DNA of 39,783 nucleotides. Source: Nitrospirota bacterium (GTDB taxonomy: Bacteria; Nitrospirota; Nitrospiria; JACQBW01). Below, piece by piece: positions 1 to 12,929 of the stretch; the stretch's first letter is position 1, and each line of letters begins with the position of its first letter. A program made the position numbers and the translations under genes. The DNA lies in the NCBI GenBank assembly GCA_016178585.1, contig JACOTA010000006.1:1-39783 (forward strand), given 5' to 3'. The notes under the pieces are model-generated. The model saw only the letters and a program-made list of their open reading frames with translations, was not told the origin of the DNA and made no database searches.

Positions 1-208
1 TTTTGGACGATGCGATCCATAGAAGTGGTCTCATAATTGGCTCCACGTTCGTATTATACCTAAATAGGTATAACTCGTCAAGTGTGGAATTTATTTTCAG
101 ACTTTGGCCAATATGTAATAAATAATTTCTTTGCTAAAGTTAGTGGTAATCCTCGCTTTTGAATACCTAAGAATTTATAATACTTAAAAATGTCCGAGGG
201 ATATTATT
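1..208. other. Non-coding left edge with short palindrome
   Basis: No gene is recognised here. The stretch is AT-rich and contains an 8-bp inverted repeat (ttatacct / aggtataa, 54-73, 4-nt loop) that could be an operator or the end of an upstream unit. The only assigned signal is the GAGGGA ribosome-binding site at 196-201 for the ankyrin lipoprotein. Whether the first ~40 bases belong to an upstream gene cannot be judged. Confidence 0.4.
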
Positions 209-844
209 TTGTTCGGAAAAGGCATTATTAAAAATAAAGTTATTTCTTTCTGCCTCCTAGGATTGGTCGCTTTTTCATTCTCTTGTGTCTATCCACCTGA
301 TCACCACAACCAAATAGATTCGGTTAGAGAAGCAAAACCTGTTGATGAAAGGAAGTATAGAAAAGAGGACCTAAACGAAGCACTATTCGACGCTGCGGCA
401 CATGGACGGCCACAGGTTATTAAAGTTTTGATTTCTGCAGGAGCAAATATAAACTCCATAAGAGATGATATTGGAAATACTCCATTAATAAACGCAGTCA
501 ATTCAAGTAATGAGGACACAATGAGGGCATTAATTGAGCTTGGCGCTGATGTCAATGTTGCCAATTCTATCGGTAGAACGGCCTTAAGATATGCAGTTCA
601 TTATGGCTTATTTGAAATTATGAAAACATTGATTGAGAAAGGAGCCAACATCAACTCTCAGGATATTTCGGGCGTTACTCCATTGATACAGGCTGTTTGG
701 CATAATGAAAGTAGAATGGTGCGGTATCTGGTAGATAAAGGTGCCGATATTAACATAAAGGATTCTGAGAGGCACTCCGCTTTGTTTTATGCAGATGAAA
801 GTAAAAATAAAGAAGTGTCCGAAATTCTAAAACTAGGAAAGTAG
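209..844 (+). CDS. Ankyrin-repeat lipoprotein
   Basis: This is a 211-residue predicted lipoprotein. A basic start (KGIIKNK) and a hydrophobic stretch end in the lipobox FSFSC, with Cys26 as the lipidation site. Residues ~50-210 carry about five ankyrin repeats, recognisable from the recurring pattern 'LI..GA.IN' followed by 'G.TPL..AV', for example 'LIELGADVNVAN' and 'LVDKGADINIKD'. Ankyrin repeats bind proteins, so an adaptor role at the envelope is plausible, but no partner is evident. The start is TTG, chosen because GAGGGA lies 8 nt upstream and no ATG is in frame nearby. The gene stands alone and is more AT-rich than the housekeeping core, so it may be acquired. The ankyrin and lipoprotein calls are firm; the function is unknown. 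Confidence 0.85.
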   Translation: MFGKGIIKNKVISFCLLGLVAFSFSCVYPPDHHNQIDSVREAKPVDERKYRKEDLNEALFDAAAHGRPQVIKVLISAGANINSIRDDIGNTPLINAVNSSNEDTMRALIELGADVNVANSIGRTALRYAVHYGLFEIMKTLIEKGANINSQDISGVTPLIQAVWHNESRMVRYLVDKGADINIKDSERHSALFYADESKNKEVSEILKLGK

Positions 845-1134
845 CGATTAAATTATTTTCTTCTTCCTCCGACCCTCACTTGTGTTATAAATCACAAAAA
901 TACACGGATCAAAAAGCAGGAGAACTTGTAGGCACTGAAAGGGCTACCCGTTAGCTTCGGTAATCCGCAGTTTATGCCATCAGGCCTTTTCGTTTCTTTG
1001 TAGCTTGCTATACGTAGAAGGAAAGTCGAATATAAAAGCAATAGTCGCGAAACAAACGTTGATAGACCAAGACCTTTAGTTAGCTGTTGTATTAACTGAA
1101 AATGCCCAAATGGGGAATACCCGCTTCACCCCCT
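845..1134. other. Intergenic stretch, nothing recognised
   Basis: About 290 bases lie between the ankyrin lipoprotein and the 3' end of the opposing unknown gene. I see no convincing ORF, RNA gene, repeat or strong terminator. Confidence 0.4.
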
Positions 1135-1788
1135 TTAAAAAGAAATGGGGGTCTTGATCGGCAGCCGCTCCACAATTTTGAAATCGATTATGGGAAAAAG
1201 GGACGGGGCCGGCCACCGGTTTAAATGACACTCATCCGACACCCGGCCGTGAAGGTAAAGGATGATTTGATTTAACTGTTTGGCGGGCGCAGGACCCATA
1301 AAGAGAATTCTGTCCACACCCGGAACGATTCCAAGCACCGGTTCAATCAAATGGCGAAAGGCGGTAGATTGAATTTCGGAAAAACCCTCCGTCCATTGAT
1401 TAAACTGATCGTCCCATTCCGGCTCAATCGCCGCTCCCAACATCGGAAGAATGACCAGACCGGGAGAGGAGCTTCCCCCGATCTCTTCGTTCAAATGTGA
1501 AAAGGGAATAAAACCGGTTTTCATACCGGCTTTCATTGCTTCGCCCGGCTTTGTGGAAGAAACCCACCGGCTATACTCCTCAAACGGAACAAACCGATCG
1601 GCTGTAACCAAATCAATTTGAAAATGCCGGTTAAAGAAATCTTTAAGAAGGGTCGGCGGATAAAAGGGTGAACATAAAAACGGATTTTTTCTTTCCGGTG
1701 CATACAGCGGTGAAACAATCATCGCGAGGGAGATCACATAACGGGTAAAAGGAGTAATTTTAATCTTCTTTTTTATTTTTTTGACCAT
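1135..1788 (-). CDS. Uncharacterised protein
   Basis: I do not recognise this protein. From the ATG at 1788 it has 217 residues: a lysine-rich start (MVKKIKKKIKI), then 'TPFTRYVISLAMIVSPLYAPERKNP', whose middle part could be a weak signal anchor. The soluble body contains 'LVILPMLGAAIEPEWDDQF' and 'PVLGIVPGVDRILFMGPAPAKQ'. A longer reading from 1887 would add 33 residues (MIFFNLQYRLKFL...), but that part is low-complexity and overlaps the region upstream of lgt, so I prefer the shorter form. The gene diverges from lgt with about 130 bp between the two starts. No catalytic motif or repeat is visible. Uniform coding-like composition and the lack of internal stops support a real gene. Confidence 0.6.
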   Translation of the reverse strand: MVKKIKKKIKITPFTRYVISLAMIVSPLYAPERKNPFLCSPFYPPTLLKDFFNRHFQIDLVTADRFVPFEEYSRWVSSTKPGEAMKAGMKTGFIPFSHLNEEIGGSSSPGLVILPMLGAAIEPEWDDQFNQWTEGFSEIQSTAFRHLIEPVLGIVPGVDRILFMGPAPAKQLNQIILYLHGRVSDECHLNRWPAPSLFPIIDFKIVERLPIKTPISF

Positions 1789-1920
1789 TGCTGATTTTCT
1801 ATCCCTTTTCTTTTTAAATCCGTTTTTTAACATCCTAAAGTTTTTATCTAAAAACTTCAACCTGTATTGCAAATTAAAAAAAATCAACGTAGTATTAAAC
1901 GTTATTTTCAGGGGAATTTT

Positions 1921-2706
1921 ATGCTCAATTATCCGAATATCGATCCGAATATTTTTAAAATAGGGCCCATCGCCCTTCGATGGTACGGCTTCATGTACCT
2001 TTTAGGGTTCACCGCCGGTTATTGGGTCCTGACCTGGCAATCCAAACATAAAAAATCGCTCCGGCTATCAAAAGAGGATATTGGAGATGCGGTAACCTAT
2101 GCGGCTTTTGGCGTCATTTTAGGGGGCCGGATCGGCTATACCCTTTTTTATAATTTTTCTTATTATTTTGAACACCCGCTTCGGGTTTTTTATGTTTGGG
2201 AGGGAGGAATGTCTTTTCACGGCGGGTTTTTAGGAACACTCGCCGCAATGGTGCTTTACGCTAAACATAAAAAAATTTCTTTTTATAAACTCGCCGACCT
2301 GGCCATTCTCGCCATCCCGATCGGGCTCGGTTTCGGCCGCCTCGGAAATTTCATCAATGGCGAGCTTTTTGGAAGAGCAACAGATGTTCCCTGGTGCATG
2401 GTCTTTCCCATGGGGGGGCCTGAGTGCCGTCACCCCTCTCAACTTTATGAAGCTTTGTTGGAAGGCCTTCTCCTTTTCTTCATTCTCTTTTTTTTAAACA
2501 AACGGAAACTCCCCGACGGCGTCATGTTCTGGAGTTTCATCACGGGCTACGGAACTTTTCGGTTCTTTGTGGAGTTTTTTAGAGAACCTGACCCCCAGCT
2601 CGGATTTATTCTGGGTCCCTTTTCAATGGGGCAGTTTTTAAGTTTCCCGATGGCGGTTCTGGGAATCTTTATGATCTTCCAACGGTTGCGGAGAAAAGCG
2701 GCTTGA
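1921..2706 (+). CDS. lgt: Prolipoprotein diacylglyceryl transferase
   Basis: Lgt transfers diacylglycerol from phosphatidylglycerol to the lipobox cysteine of prolipoproteins in the inner membrane, the first step of lipoprotein maturation. The 261-residue protein has the multiple membrane segments of the family, the early 'LRWYGFMYLLGF' segment, the 'GGMSFHGG' motif and the Lgt signature 'GRLGNFINGELFGR'. The length is normal. The ATG at 1921 is preceded by AGGGGA 5 nt upstream; a longer frame from 1867 adds only low-complexity residues and is rejected. The stop overlaps the TTG start of the following propeller lipoprotein by 4 bases, so the two are probably translationally coupled. Lipoproteins suitable as substrates are encoded at 209, 2703 and 7841. 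Confidence 0.97.
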   Translation: MLNYPNIDPNIFKIGPIALRWYGFMYLLGFTAGYWVLTWQSKHKKSLRLSKEDIGDAVTYAAFGVILGGRIGYTLFYNFSYYFEHPLRVFYVWEGGMSFHGGFLGTLAAMVLYAKHKKISFYKLADLAILAIPIGLGFGRLGNFINGELFGRATDVPWCMVFPMGGPECRHPSQLYEALLEGLLLFFILFFLNKRKLPDGVMFWSFITGYGTFRFFVEFFREPDPQLGFILGPFSMGQFLSFPMAVLGIFMIFQRLRRKAA

Positions 2707-3860
2707 AAACCGGTTTCAACGGGTTTAAAACCTGTGTGTTCATTTTTTTCTGGATGGCCGCGGGAATCAGCGGATGCCGTCAAAAAGGACCTGCTGTTTC
2801 GACGCCGCTACCCCCTTCCCTTCAATCGATTCAATATATCGTCTATGACACCTTTGATACCGGACCCGGAACCTATGTTCGCTCTCTGGCCATTGAAGGA
2901 CCTTTTCTCTGGGTCGGCTCTTCTCTGGGCGTTTTAAAAATCCAGCGGTTTTCCGGGGTTCTCCTTCAGACGTTTACCCAAAAAGAAGGTTTGAAAAGCC
3001 CTTACATCTTTACGATAAGCATTTCCAAAGATGGAACAAAATGGTTTGGAACAAACGCGGGCGGCCTGACCCGTTTTCGTGAGGAGAGCTGGCAGACCTT
3101 TCTCCCGCCAGATCTGGCCGATTCGTGGGTCTACCAGATCGCTTACCAGCCCGACGGTGTGATGTGGATCGGGACCTGGAACGGCGTCAGCCGCTACGAC
3201 GGCAAAAAATTTACCAATTACCGGGTAAAGGATGGATTGGTGAATCCCTGGGTTTATACCATTGCGGTGGATCAGGATCAGTCGGTTTGGATGGGAACCG
3301 AAGGAGGCGTCAATCGTTTTGACGGAAAAGCATGGCAAACCTGGACACATCAAGATGGTCTGGGCGCGGACAATGAGTTCCAGCTTGGCCAGGGTCCCAA
3401 CAACCATTATGGGTCTGAAACCCTGGACGATATCAATCTGGCCCGCCATCGTCATAATCTAAACACCCTGGATGAAACCGGAAAAGAAACTTACAACGAA
3501 AATTATGTTTTTTCGATGTTTATCGATTTAAACGGAATCAAATGGTTTGGAACATGGGGGGGAGGGCTTTCCCGGTTTGACGGCAGTCGATGGAAAAATT
3601 ACACCACCAAAAATGGTTTAGCCGGTAATGTGGTCTACGCCATTACTCCCGACAACAGGGGCGGGCTCTGGCTTGGAACGAACAATGGAATTTCCTATTT
3701 TAACGGCGAACAGTTTTTAAATTTTTCAAAAAAGGAAGGGCTCCCCGCCGACGACATTTATACATTGGTTCAGGATTCAGAGCGGAGACTCTGGGCAGGG
3801 CACAAGGAAGGGGTCACCCGCTTAATGCCCAAAGACCTGCTCGCCGCTCTCCATCCGTAA
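2703..3860 (+). CDS. Lipoprotein with regulator-type beta-propeller repeats
   Basis: This 385-residue lipoprotein has a hydrophobic leader ending in the lipobox ISGC (Cys25). The rest consists of 'two-component regulator propeller' repeats. Blades show W-x-GT-x-x-G(V/L)-x-R-(F/Y)-D/E-G followed by a KDGL or KEGL turn, for example 'MWIGTWNGVSRYDG', 'VWMGTEGGVNRFDG' and 'LWLGTNNGISYFNG'. Such repeats usually form the periplasmic sensor of hybrid histidine kinases; here no kinase or membrane helix follows, so it is a stand-alone lipidated propeller. A ~50-residue insert (near residues 220-275, rich in N, H and D) interrupts the blade register. The TTG start overlaps the lgt stop (TTGA). The 3' end overlaps the convergent EamA pseudogene by 39 bp. 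The ligand is unknown. Confidence 0.85.
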   Translation: MKTGFNGFKTCVFIFFWMAAGISGCRQKGPAVSTPLPPSLQSIQYIVYDTFDTGPGTYVRSLAIEGPFLWVGSSLGVLKIQRFSGVLLQTFTQKEGLKSPYIFTISISKDGTKWFGTNAGGLTRFREESWQTFLPPDLADSWVYQIAYQPDGVMWIGTWNGVSRYDGKKFTNYRVKDGLVNPWVYTIAVDQDQSVWMGTEGGVNRFDGKAWQTWTHQDGLGADNEFQLGQGPNNHYGSETLDDINLARHRHNLNTLDETGKETYNENYVFSMFIDLNGIKWFGTWGGGLSRFDGSRWKNYTTKNGLAGNVVYAITPDNRGGLWLGTNNGISYFNGEQFLNFSKKEGLPADDIYTLVQDSERRLWAGHKEGVTRLMPKDLLAALHP

Positions 3861-4694
3861 AGGGATTTGGCTGACGATCCAGGCACCTAATAAAATGAGA
3901 CCGCCGCCTGCCCACTGACGCCAATGAATCGACTCTCCCAACAGAAGCGCGGAAAAAAGAATGGCCGATAGTGGAATAAAATTTAAAAAAACGGTTGAAT
4001 GAGCGGCCCCCACCCGGTGGAGACCATAGAGCCAGAGAAAAAAACCGAAAATCGTCGCCACAAGAACGATATAAATTAAAGCTCCCCAGGCGATCCATAG
4101 ATTTTCCTGATGTATCGGAGGCGTTCAGGTCACCACCATAATAAAAGAAGGTGAGTGGCGGCCCATCGCCTCCTGGCCGAGCAGAGTATAAATTGACCAG
4201 CTGATGACACCTAAAAGGACTAAAAGATCCCCTTTCCAAACCGTATCGGGTCTTACTCCCGTCTGCGGATGGAACACCACCAGGACAACCCCTAAAAAGG
4301 TAATCAAACACCCCAGCCAACCCCGGCTGTCGAGGGATTGCTTTCCAAGCGACACAAGCATCAGCGCTGTCAGAATCGGTGTGCTTCCCATAATCATTCC
4401 GGCTTCCATAGCGGAGGTATATTGAAGTCCCAGTAAAACAAACAGGGAGTTTGCCAGACCTGTCATACTCATGCCGGCCAACCGGAACCTATCTTTGAAA
4501 AGAAGAGAAGGTTGAATTTTATTTTTAAACGTTAAATAGGGAAGGATCAACAAAAGTGTCCCTCCTCCACGAACCAGCAAAACAAAATAGGGGTTCCACG
4601 TCTGCAAGGCGACTTTTTGGGCCACAACCGATCCTCCCCATATCATTGCCGCCGCCACGAGACTTGCTGTTCCTAACCTGTTTTTTTGTGGCAT
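3822..4694 (-). pseudogene. EamA/DMT-family transporter interrupted by in-frame TGA
   Basis: Read through, this is a 290-residue drug/metabolite transporter with two five-helix EamA halves. The first half begins 'AAAMIWGGSVVAQKVAL' and contains 'SAMEAGMIMGSTPILTALM'. The second ends 'FIPLSAILFSALLLGESIHW', with the typical LGE and a GG-x-LILLG segment. After codon 189 ('FIMVVT') a TGA at 4125-4127 stops translation. The same frame continues without a shift as 'PPIHQENLWIAWGALIYIV', which is the expected second-half sequence. It is therefore a nonsense change, not a frameshift. A GTG at 4061 could restart only the last ~80 residues. TGA is a normal stop elsewhere here (lgt, gyrA, mnmA), so recoding is unlikely. 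A sequencing error remains possible. Confidence 0.85.
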
Positions 4695-4757
4695 TTTATT
4701 AACTTTTATTGAAGAATTCGAAAGGGTTCAGGTCTGAAAGGTTTTCAGAAAAGAAAT

Positions 4758-4798
4758 GATGTCCGGCGGGCTCCTAAATGTTGAGCCCGCCGGACATA
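4758..4798 (-). terminator. Strong hairpin downstream of the SmbP-like gene
   Basis: There is a perfect 13-bp GC-rich inverted repeat (gtccggcgggctc at 4761-4773, gagcccgccggac at 4783-4795) with a 9-nt loop. On the minus strand it follows the SmbP-like gene and is followed by a loosely T-rich run (atcatttctttt). It lies between two minus-strand genes, so it probably separates their transcripts. Confidence 0.6.
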
Positions 4799-4831
4799 AA
4801 AAGGAAAAGCGTTAAATCGATTTCAATCCGT

Positions 4832-5167
4832 TTATTTACCGGCCCCTTTGGCATGCTCCAAAGCGCCTTCGGCATGTTTCAGCGCAATATCCAAATGTCC
4901 GGCCTTGCCATGGTCTACGGCCTCTTCTTCATGTTTGATCGCCTCGCTGACATGATCTTTTGCCGCGCTCTCCTTTTCACAACCTTTGGCATGCTCCAGC
5001 ATTGCTTCCGCATGATGGGTGAGGGCTTTGACATCGCCGGCTTTGCCTTGATCGACGGCCTCCTGCGCATGCTTGATCATCTCGTCACAATGCCCCTTTG
5101 GAGCATCAGCGTGTGCAAACGGCGAGACGAAAACAACCAGGATAAAACCTAAAATGATTTGTTTCAT
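4832..5167 (-). CDS. smbP: SmbP-like small histidine-rich metal-binding protein
   Basis: This 111-residue protein has a clear Sec signal peptide (MKQIILGFILVVFVSPFAHA, cleavage after AHA), giving a ~90-residue periplasmic protein. The mature part is made of repeated amphipathic helices with the pattern H-A-(Q/E)-E/A-A-(V/M)-D/E-(Q/H)-GKAG: 'MIKHAQEAVDQGKAGD', 'LTHHAEAMLEHAKG', 'AIKHEEEAVDHGKAGH', 'ALKHAEGALEHAKG'. This resembles SmbP of Nitrosomonas europaea, a periplasmic Cu(II)-binding four-helix protein in which regularly spaced histidines bind several metal ions. The two halves look like an internal duplication. The start is supported by GGGAGG just upstream. The role is inferred as copper or other metal buffering. 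An ORF on the opposite strand is a mirror artefact of the repeats. Confidence 0.8.
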   Translation of the reverse strand: MKQIILGFILVVFVSPFAHADAPKGHCDEMIKHAQEAVDQGKAGDVKALTHHAEAMLEHAKGCEKESAAKDHVSEAIKHEEEAVDHGKAGHLDIALKHAEGALEHAKGAGK

Positions 5168-5237
5168 TTTTTCCTCCCTTTTAAATAAACCCTTCGATTT
5201 AATTTTATTCTCTTAAAAACGTAACATACCCAAAAGT

Positions 5238-5801
5238 TTAAATCAACGAAAACTCTTTCTTGTTTTTTAGAAAAGTTTCCGGATGATCATGTCCGGTTTT
5301 CGGAGCGGCAGGTGTTTTCTCGAAGGCTTTTGGATTGACCCCTACTCCAAACTCATAGACCAAACGGGCGCCCCGGTCAGCTCCGAGTGTGATCATCGAT
5401 GACAAAATCAACAACCCCAAAAGGAGCCCGAATTTTTGAGAAGCCCACTTCCCTTTCCGGTTGATCCGGAAAAGGTAAAGAGACAGGGCCCCGCTGAAAA
5501 TGGTAAGGGTGGCCATCCAATTCCGGTGGAGATGAATGTATTCGTGACCGGGACTGCTGTGCCCCCCGGGATCCGCCGCCGCAATCGTATCCGCGGCGAT
5601 AAATCCGGTCGACAGGGTAATGATCGCCGCCAGGGTCCCGAGATAGATCATCCAGGTTGCGACAATATGGAATTTTTCGTCCCGAAAAACAGCGCCTCCT
5701 TCCATGACAAGCGCGCCCAGGAAAAAGGCAATCGGGAAATGGACAAACATCGGATGAACATTCTGGAGCGCCGCCAGCCCGGGTAAAAGCCTTTCTATCA
5801 T
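5238..5801 (-). CDS. DUF2231 integral membrane protein
   Basis: This 187-residue protein has four predicted membrane segments. It opens with the DUF2231 hallmark 'LQNVHPMFVHFPIAFFLGAL' (His-Pro followed by HFPIA), then 'WMIYLGTLAAIITLSTGFIA', a histidine-rich loop (GHSSPGHEYIHLHRNW), and two more helices ('MATLTIFSGALSLYLF', 'LLLGLLILSSMITLGAD') with the conserved GADRGARLVYEFGVGV after the last. The family is widespread and functionally undefined; conserved His residues in and near the membrane have suggested haem or metal binding in relatives, which is not proven. It sits next to the SmbP-like gene on the same strand, but the 70-bp gap does not prove an operon. The ATG has AAGGAG about 12 nt upstream. 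Confidence 0.85.
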   Translation of the reverse strand: MIERLLPGLAALQNVHPMFVHFPIAFFLGALVMEGGAVFRDEKFHIVATWMIYLGTLAAIITLSTGFIAADTIAAADPGGHSSPGHEYIHLHRNWMATLTIFSGALSLYLFRINRKGKWASQKFGLLLGLLILSSMITLGADRGARLVYEFGVGVNPKAFEKTPAAPKTGHDHPETFLKNKKEFSLI

Positions 5802-5969
5802 TTTTTCAATAAACTCCTTCCTCTTGTTTCCCCTTTGAAATTGAAAGAAAGATTATCCCACTCCATTTACTTTTTCAAGAAGAAACGCTCCCTTGCCCAC
5901 CCCGGTTTTTTAAAATATCCGTTTTTTCAGGCCAGGGGCTGCGTCGTTTAATCGGGTGACCGGGATTTC

Positions 5970-5998
5970 TTGACAAAACAAACGTCCTTGGATAACGT
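5970..5998 (+). promoter_or_regulatory. Possible sigma70-type promoter of the YVTN gene
   Basis: TTGACA (5970-5975) is followed after 17 bases by a weak TAACGT (5993-5998), 27 nt before the ATG at 6025. The -35 is perfect; the -10 matches only three of six positions. The position fits the downstream gene. Confidence 0.35.
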
Positions 5999-6024
5999 TA
6001 AATGAACCCGAAATCGGATTTTTT

Positions 6025-6993
6025 ATGGCTTTTACGCTTCGCATTTTTTTTCTGACCTTCCTTTTGTGTTTCTTTTTTCATCACTCCCCTTCATTGGCTT
6101 TGGACCTGGAGGTGGTTAAAAAAATCCCTGTCGGGGAATTTCCCAAAGCAATTTTATTGGCTCCTGACGGTAAGGAAGCGGTAGTCAGCAACTTCGGGTC
6201 GAAAAGTTTTTCCATTATAGACCTTGGCGCCTTAAAAGTATCCGAAACGGTGCCGCTCCCTTCTGAGGCGGTTGAAATGGCCTTTTCGCCCGACGGCAGC
6301 CGGCTTTATATTACCAATTGGGGCGGCGGGACTCTCTCCGTGGTCGATTACCAAACTAAAAAGGTCATTCAAATTATTCCGGTAGGAGATAAACCAAAGG
6401 GGGTCACTGCCAGTTTCGATGGAAAAAAGGTTTATGTCTCTAATTGGGCGTCGGATAATGTGATGGTGATTAATAGCGAGACCTTTGAGGTCACCGCGAC
6501 GATTCCTGTGGGAGCGGTTCCCCGTGGAATCGCGTTGGTTCCGGACGGGTATGAGCTTTATGTGGCGAATTTCCGGGGTAAAAATGTCAGCGTCATCGAT
6601 ACCGTGAAAGAATCGGTAACGGGCATCATTCAAACGACGGATAATCCACGGCACATTGTTTTTTCAAAAGATGGCAAAAAAGCTTTTATTACCCATTGGG
6701 GCGCGGGAGAGGTCTGGGTCATTGACTCAACAACCCATCGGGTATTGAATAAAATTAAAGTGGGAGAACACCCTAAAACGGTTGATCTCTCTTCAGATGG
6801 AAAAAGACTCTTTGTGGCAAATTACAAATCTGATTCAATTTCAGTGATTGATGTGGATAAAAACAGGGTGATTCTGACCTATCCCGTTTTAAAAAACCCT
6901 TCGGGCCTGGCCGTTTCTCCCGATGGGAAGCGGGTTTACGTTACCGGCTGGTATTCTAACAATGTTACGGTTTTAAATATACTGGAAAATTAG
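6025..6993 (+). CDS. Secreted YVTN-family beta-propeller protein
   Basis: This 322-residue protein has a Sec signal peptide (hydrophobic core 'FLTFLLCFFFHH', cleavage near SLA-LD). The mature part is seven YVTN/YncE-type blades of ~42 residues. Each contains a phrase such as 'SPDGSRLYITNWGGGTLSVV', 'SFDGKKVYVSNWASDNVMVI' or 'VPDGYELYVANFRGKNVSVI', followed by an 'IPVG..P+G' turn. Relatives include E. coli YncE and archaeal surface-layer propellers; some bind DNA or other ligands, but no shared enzyme function exists. No haem motif is present. The stop codon overlaps the stop of the opposing TPR lipoprotein gene by 4 bases. The gene is monocistronic with its own upstream region. Location in the periplasm or outside the cell is well supported; the function is unknown. 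Confidence 0.88.
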   Translation: MAFTLRIFFLTFLLCFFFHHSPSLALDLEVVKKIPVGEFPKAILLAPDGKEAVVSNFGSKSFSIIDLGALKVSETVPLPSEAVEMAFSPDGSRLYITNWGGGTLSVVDYQTKKVIQIIPVGDKPKGVTASFDGKKVYVSNWASDNVMVINSETFEVTATIPVGAVPRGIALVPDGYELYVANFRGKNVSVIDTVKESVTGIIQTTDNPRHIVFSKDGKKAFITHWGAGEVWVIDSTTHRVLNKIKVGEHPKTVDLSSDGKRLFVANYKSDSISVIDVDKNRVILTYPVLKNPSGLAVSPDGKRVYVTGWYSNNVTVLNILEN

Positions 6994-7837
6994 CCGCCAT
7001 GGACCGTCGGTCGGTCCGGTTCCACGCTCTCCTGCTGTTGAAGGCTGGATTTTTTCTCTTCGATTTTTTTAATCCGCGCTTCAATCAAAAGATGGTTTGA
7101 GTAGGTCGGTAATAATTCCTTAAACACGGCCAGGGCCTCGTCATATCGGTTCAGCTCTTCCAGACAAACTCCCCGTTCATATTTCGCTTCAATCACAAAA
7201 GGGCTGTCAGGATAAACTTTTAGAAAATCGTCCATCGCGGCAAGTCCTTCGGCATATTTTTCCTTGATCAATAAAATCATCGCTACCTGAAAAGAGGCCC
7301 GGTCGGTCCATTTATTTCTTGGAAACTTTTTGATCAACCCTTCCCACTCGATTTTACTCTGGGCTAAATCCCCCTGGTTAAAGTAGATGTCGCCGATTTT
7401 GTAGAGATATTCATCTTCATTGGCATGGTCAGGGGTCTCTTCAATCATTTTTTGGTATTCCCCGATAGCCAGGCGGGGCTCATTAAATTCCTTTTCAAAC
7501 ATTTCCGCCAGATGGCCCCGGGAAGGGAGAACAAATTCCGAGGCGGGGTAATCGGTTAAAACCTTATGAAAATAATCGAGGGCTTTTTGAGTCTGTTTTA
7601 GATAGAGGTAGGAAATGACGCCGGCCCAATAATAGGCCTCCGGCGCCTGCCTGCTTTTAGGATAGGTCTCGGCGATTTGTAAATAATCTGAACGGGAATC
7701 CTGATAATTTCCCAACCGGAACTGTCTTTCGGCCTCTTTCAACTGGGCTTGAACCTTGTGAGTACAGCCGGCAGGAAACAAAATAAAGACAGCCAGAAAC
7801 GCCATTGCAGAGACGTAGCGCGCTACGTCTCTCTTTT

Positions 7838-7841
<4 letters not shown>
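6990..7841 (-). CDS. TPR lipoprotein (BamD/CpoB-like)
   Basis: This 283-residue lipoprotein has a KKRD start, a hydrophobic leader and the lipobox FPAGC (Cys26). About six tetratricopeptide repeats follow, including 'AERQFRLGNYQDSRSDYLQI', 'KALDYFHKVLTDYPAS' and 'DEALAVFKELLPTYSN'. The arrangement resembles outer-membrane assembly or periplasmic coordination lipoproteins (BamD, CpoB/YbgF); with no partner genes nearby the exact role is open. The TTG start overlaps the gyrA stop (TTGA). A start at the internal ATG near 7805 would lose the basic n-region, so the TTG is preferred. The codons for residues ~4-11 coincide with a perfect 24-bp palindrome. It is presumably co-transcribed with gyrA. 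Confidence 0.85.
7809..7832. repeat. Perfect 24-bp palindrome at the gyrA/lipoprotein junction
   Basis: agagacgtagcg at 7809-7820 is the exact reverse complement of 7821-7832. It lies just inside the 5' end of the TPR lipoprotein frame, seven bases past the gyrA stop. On the plus strand it is followed by ctcttttt. As RNA it would form a stem over the start of the lipoprotein ORF. Confidence 0.85.
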
Positions 7842-10324
<2,483 letters not shown>

Positions 10325-10341
10325 ATTGACTTCCTTTATTT

Positions 10342-12906
<2,565 letters not shown>

Positions 12907-12929
12907 TTAATTGTCCTTTCAGTCTTTTC

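Noticed and set aside
845-1134. tRNA or small RNA gene in the gap after the ankyrin gene
   Set aside because: No cloverleaf, no T-loop sequence and no terminator were found.
4125-4127. TGA read as tryptophan (alternative code)
   Set aside because: lgt, gyrA, rnpA and mnmA use TGA as their proper stop, so the code is standard.
3814-4320. Frameshift in the EamA gene
   Set aside because: The two halves are in the same frame and separated only by a TGA, so it is a nonsense change.
4778-5152. Plus-strand ORF opposite the SmbP-like gene
   Set aside because: It arises from the repeated GC-rich helix codons of the minus-strand gene, which has a signal peptide, a good ribosome-binding site and clear family features.
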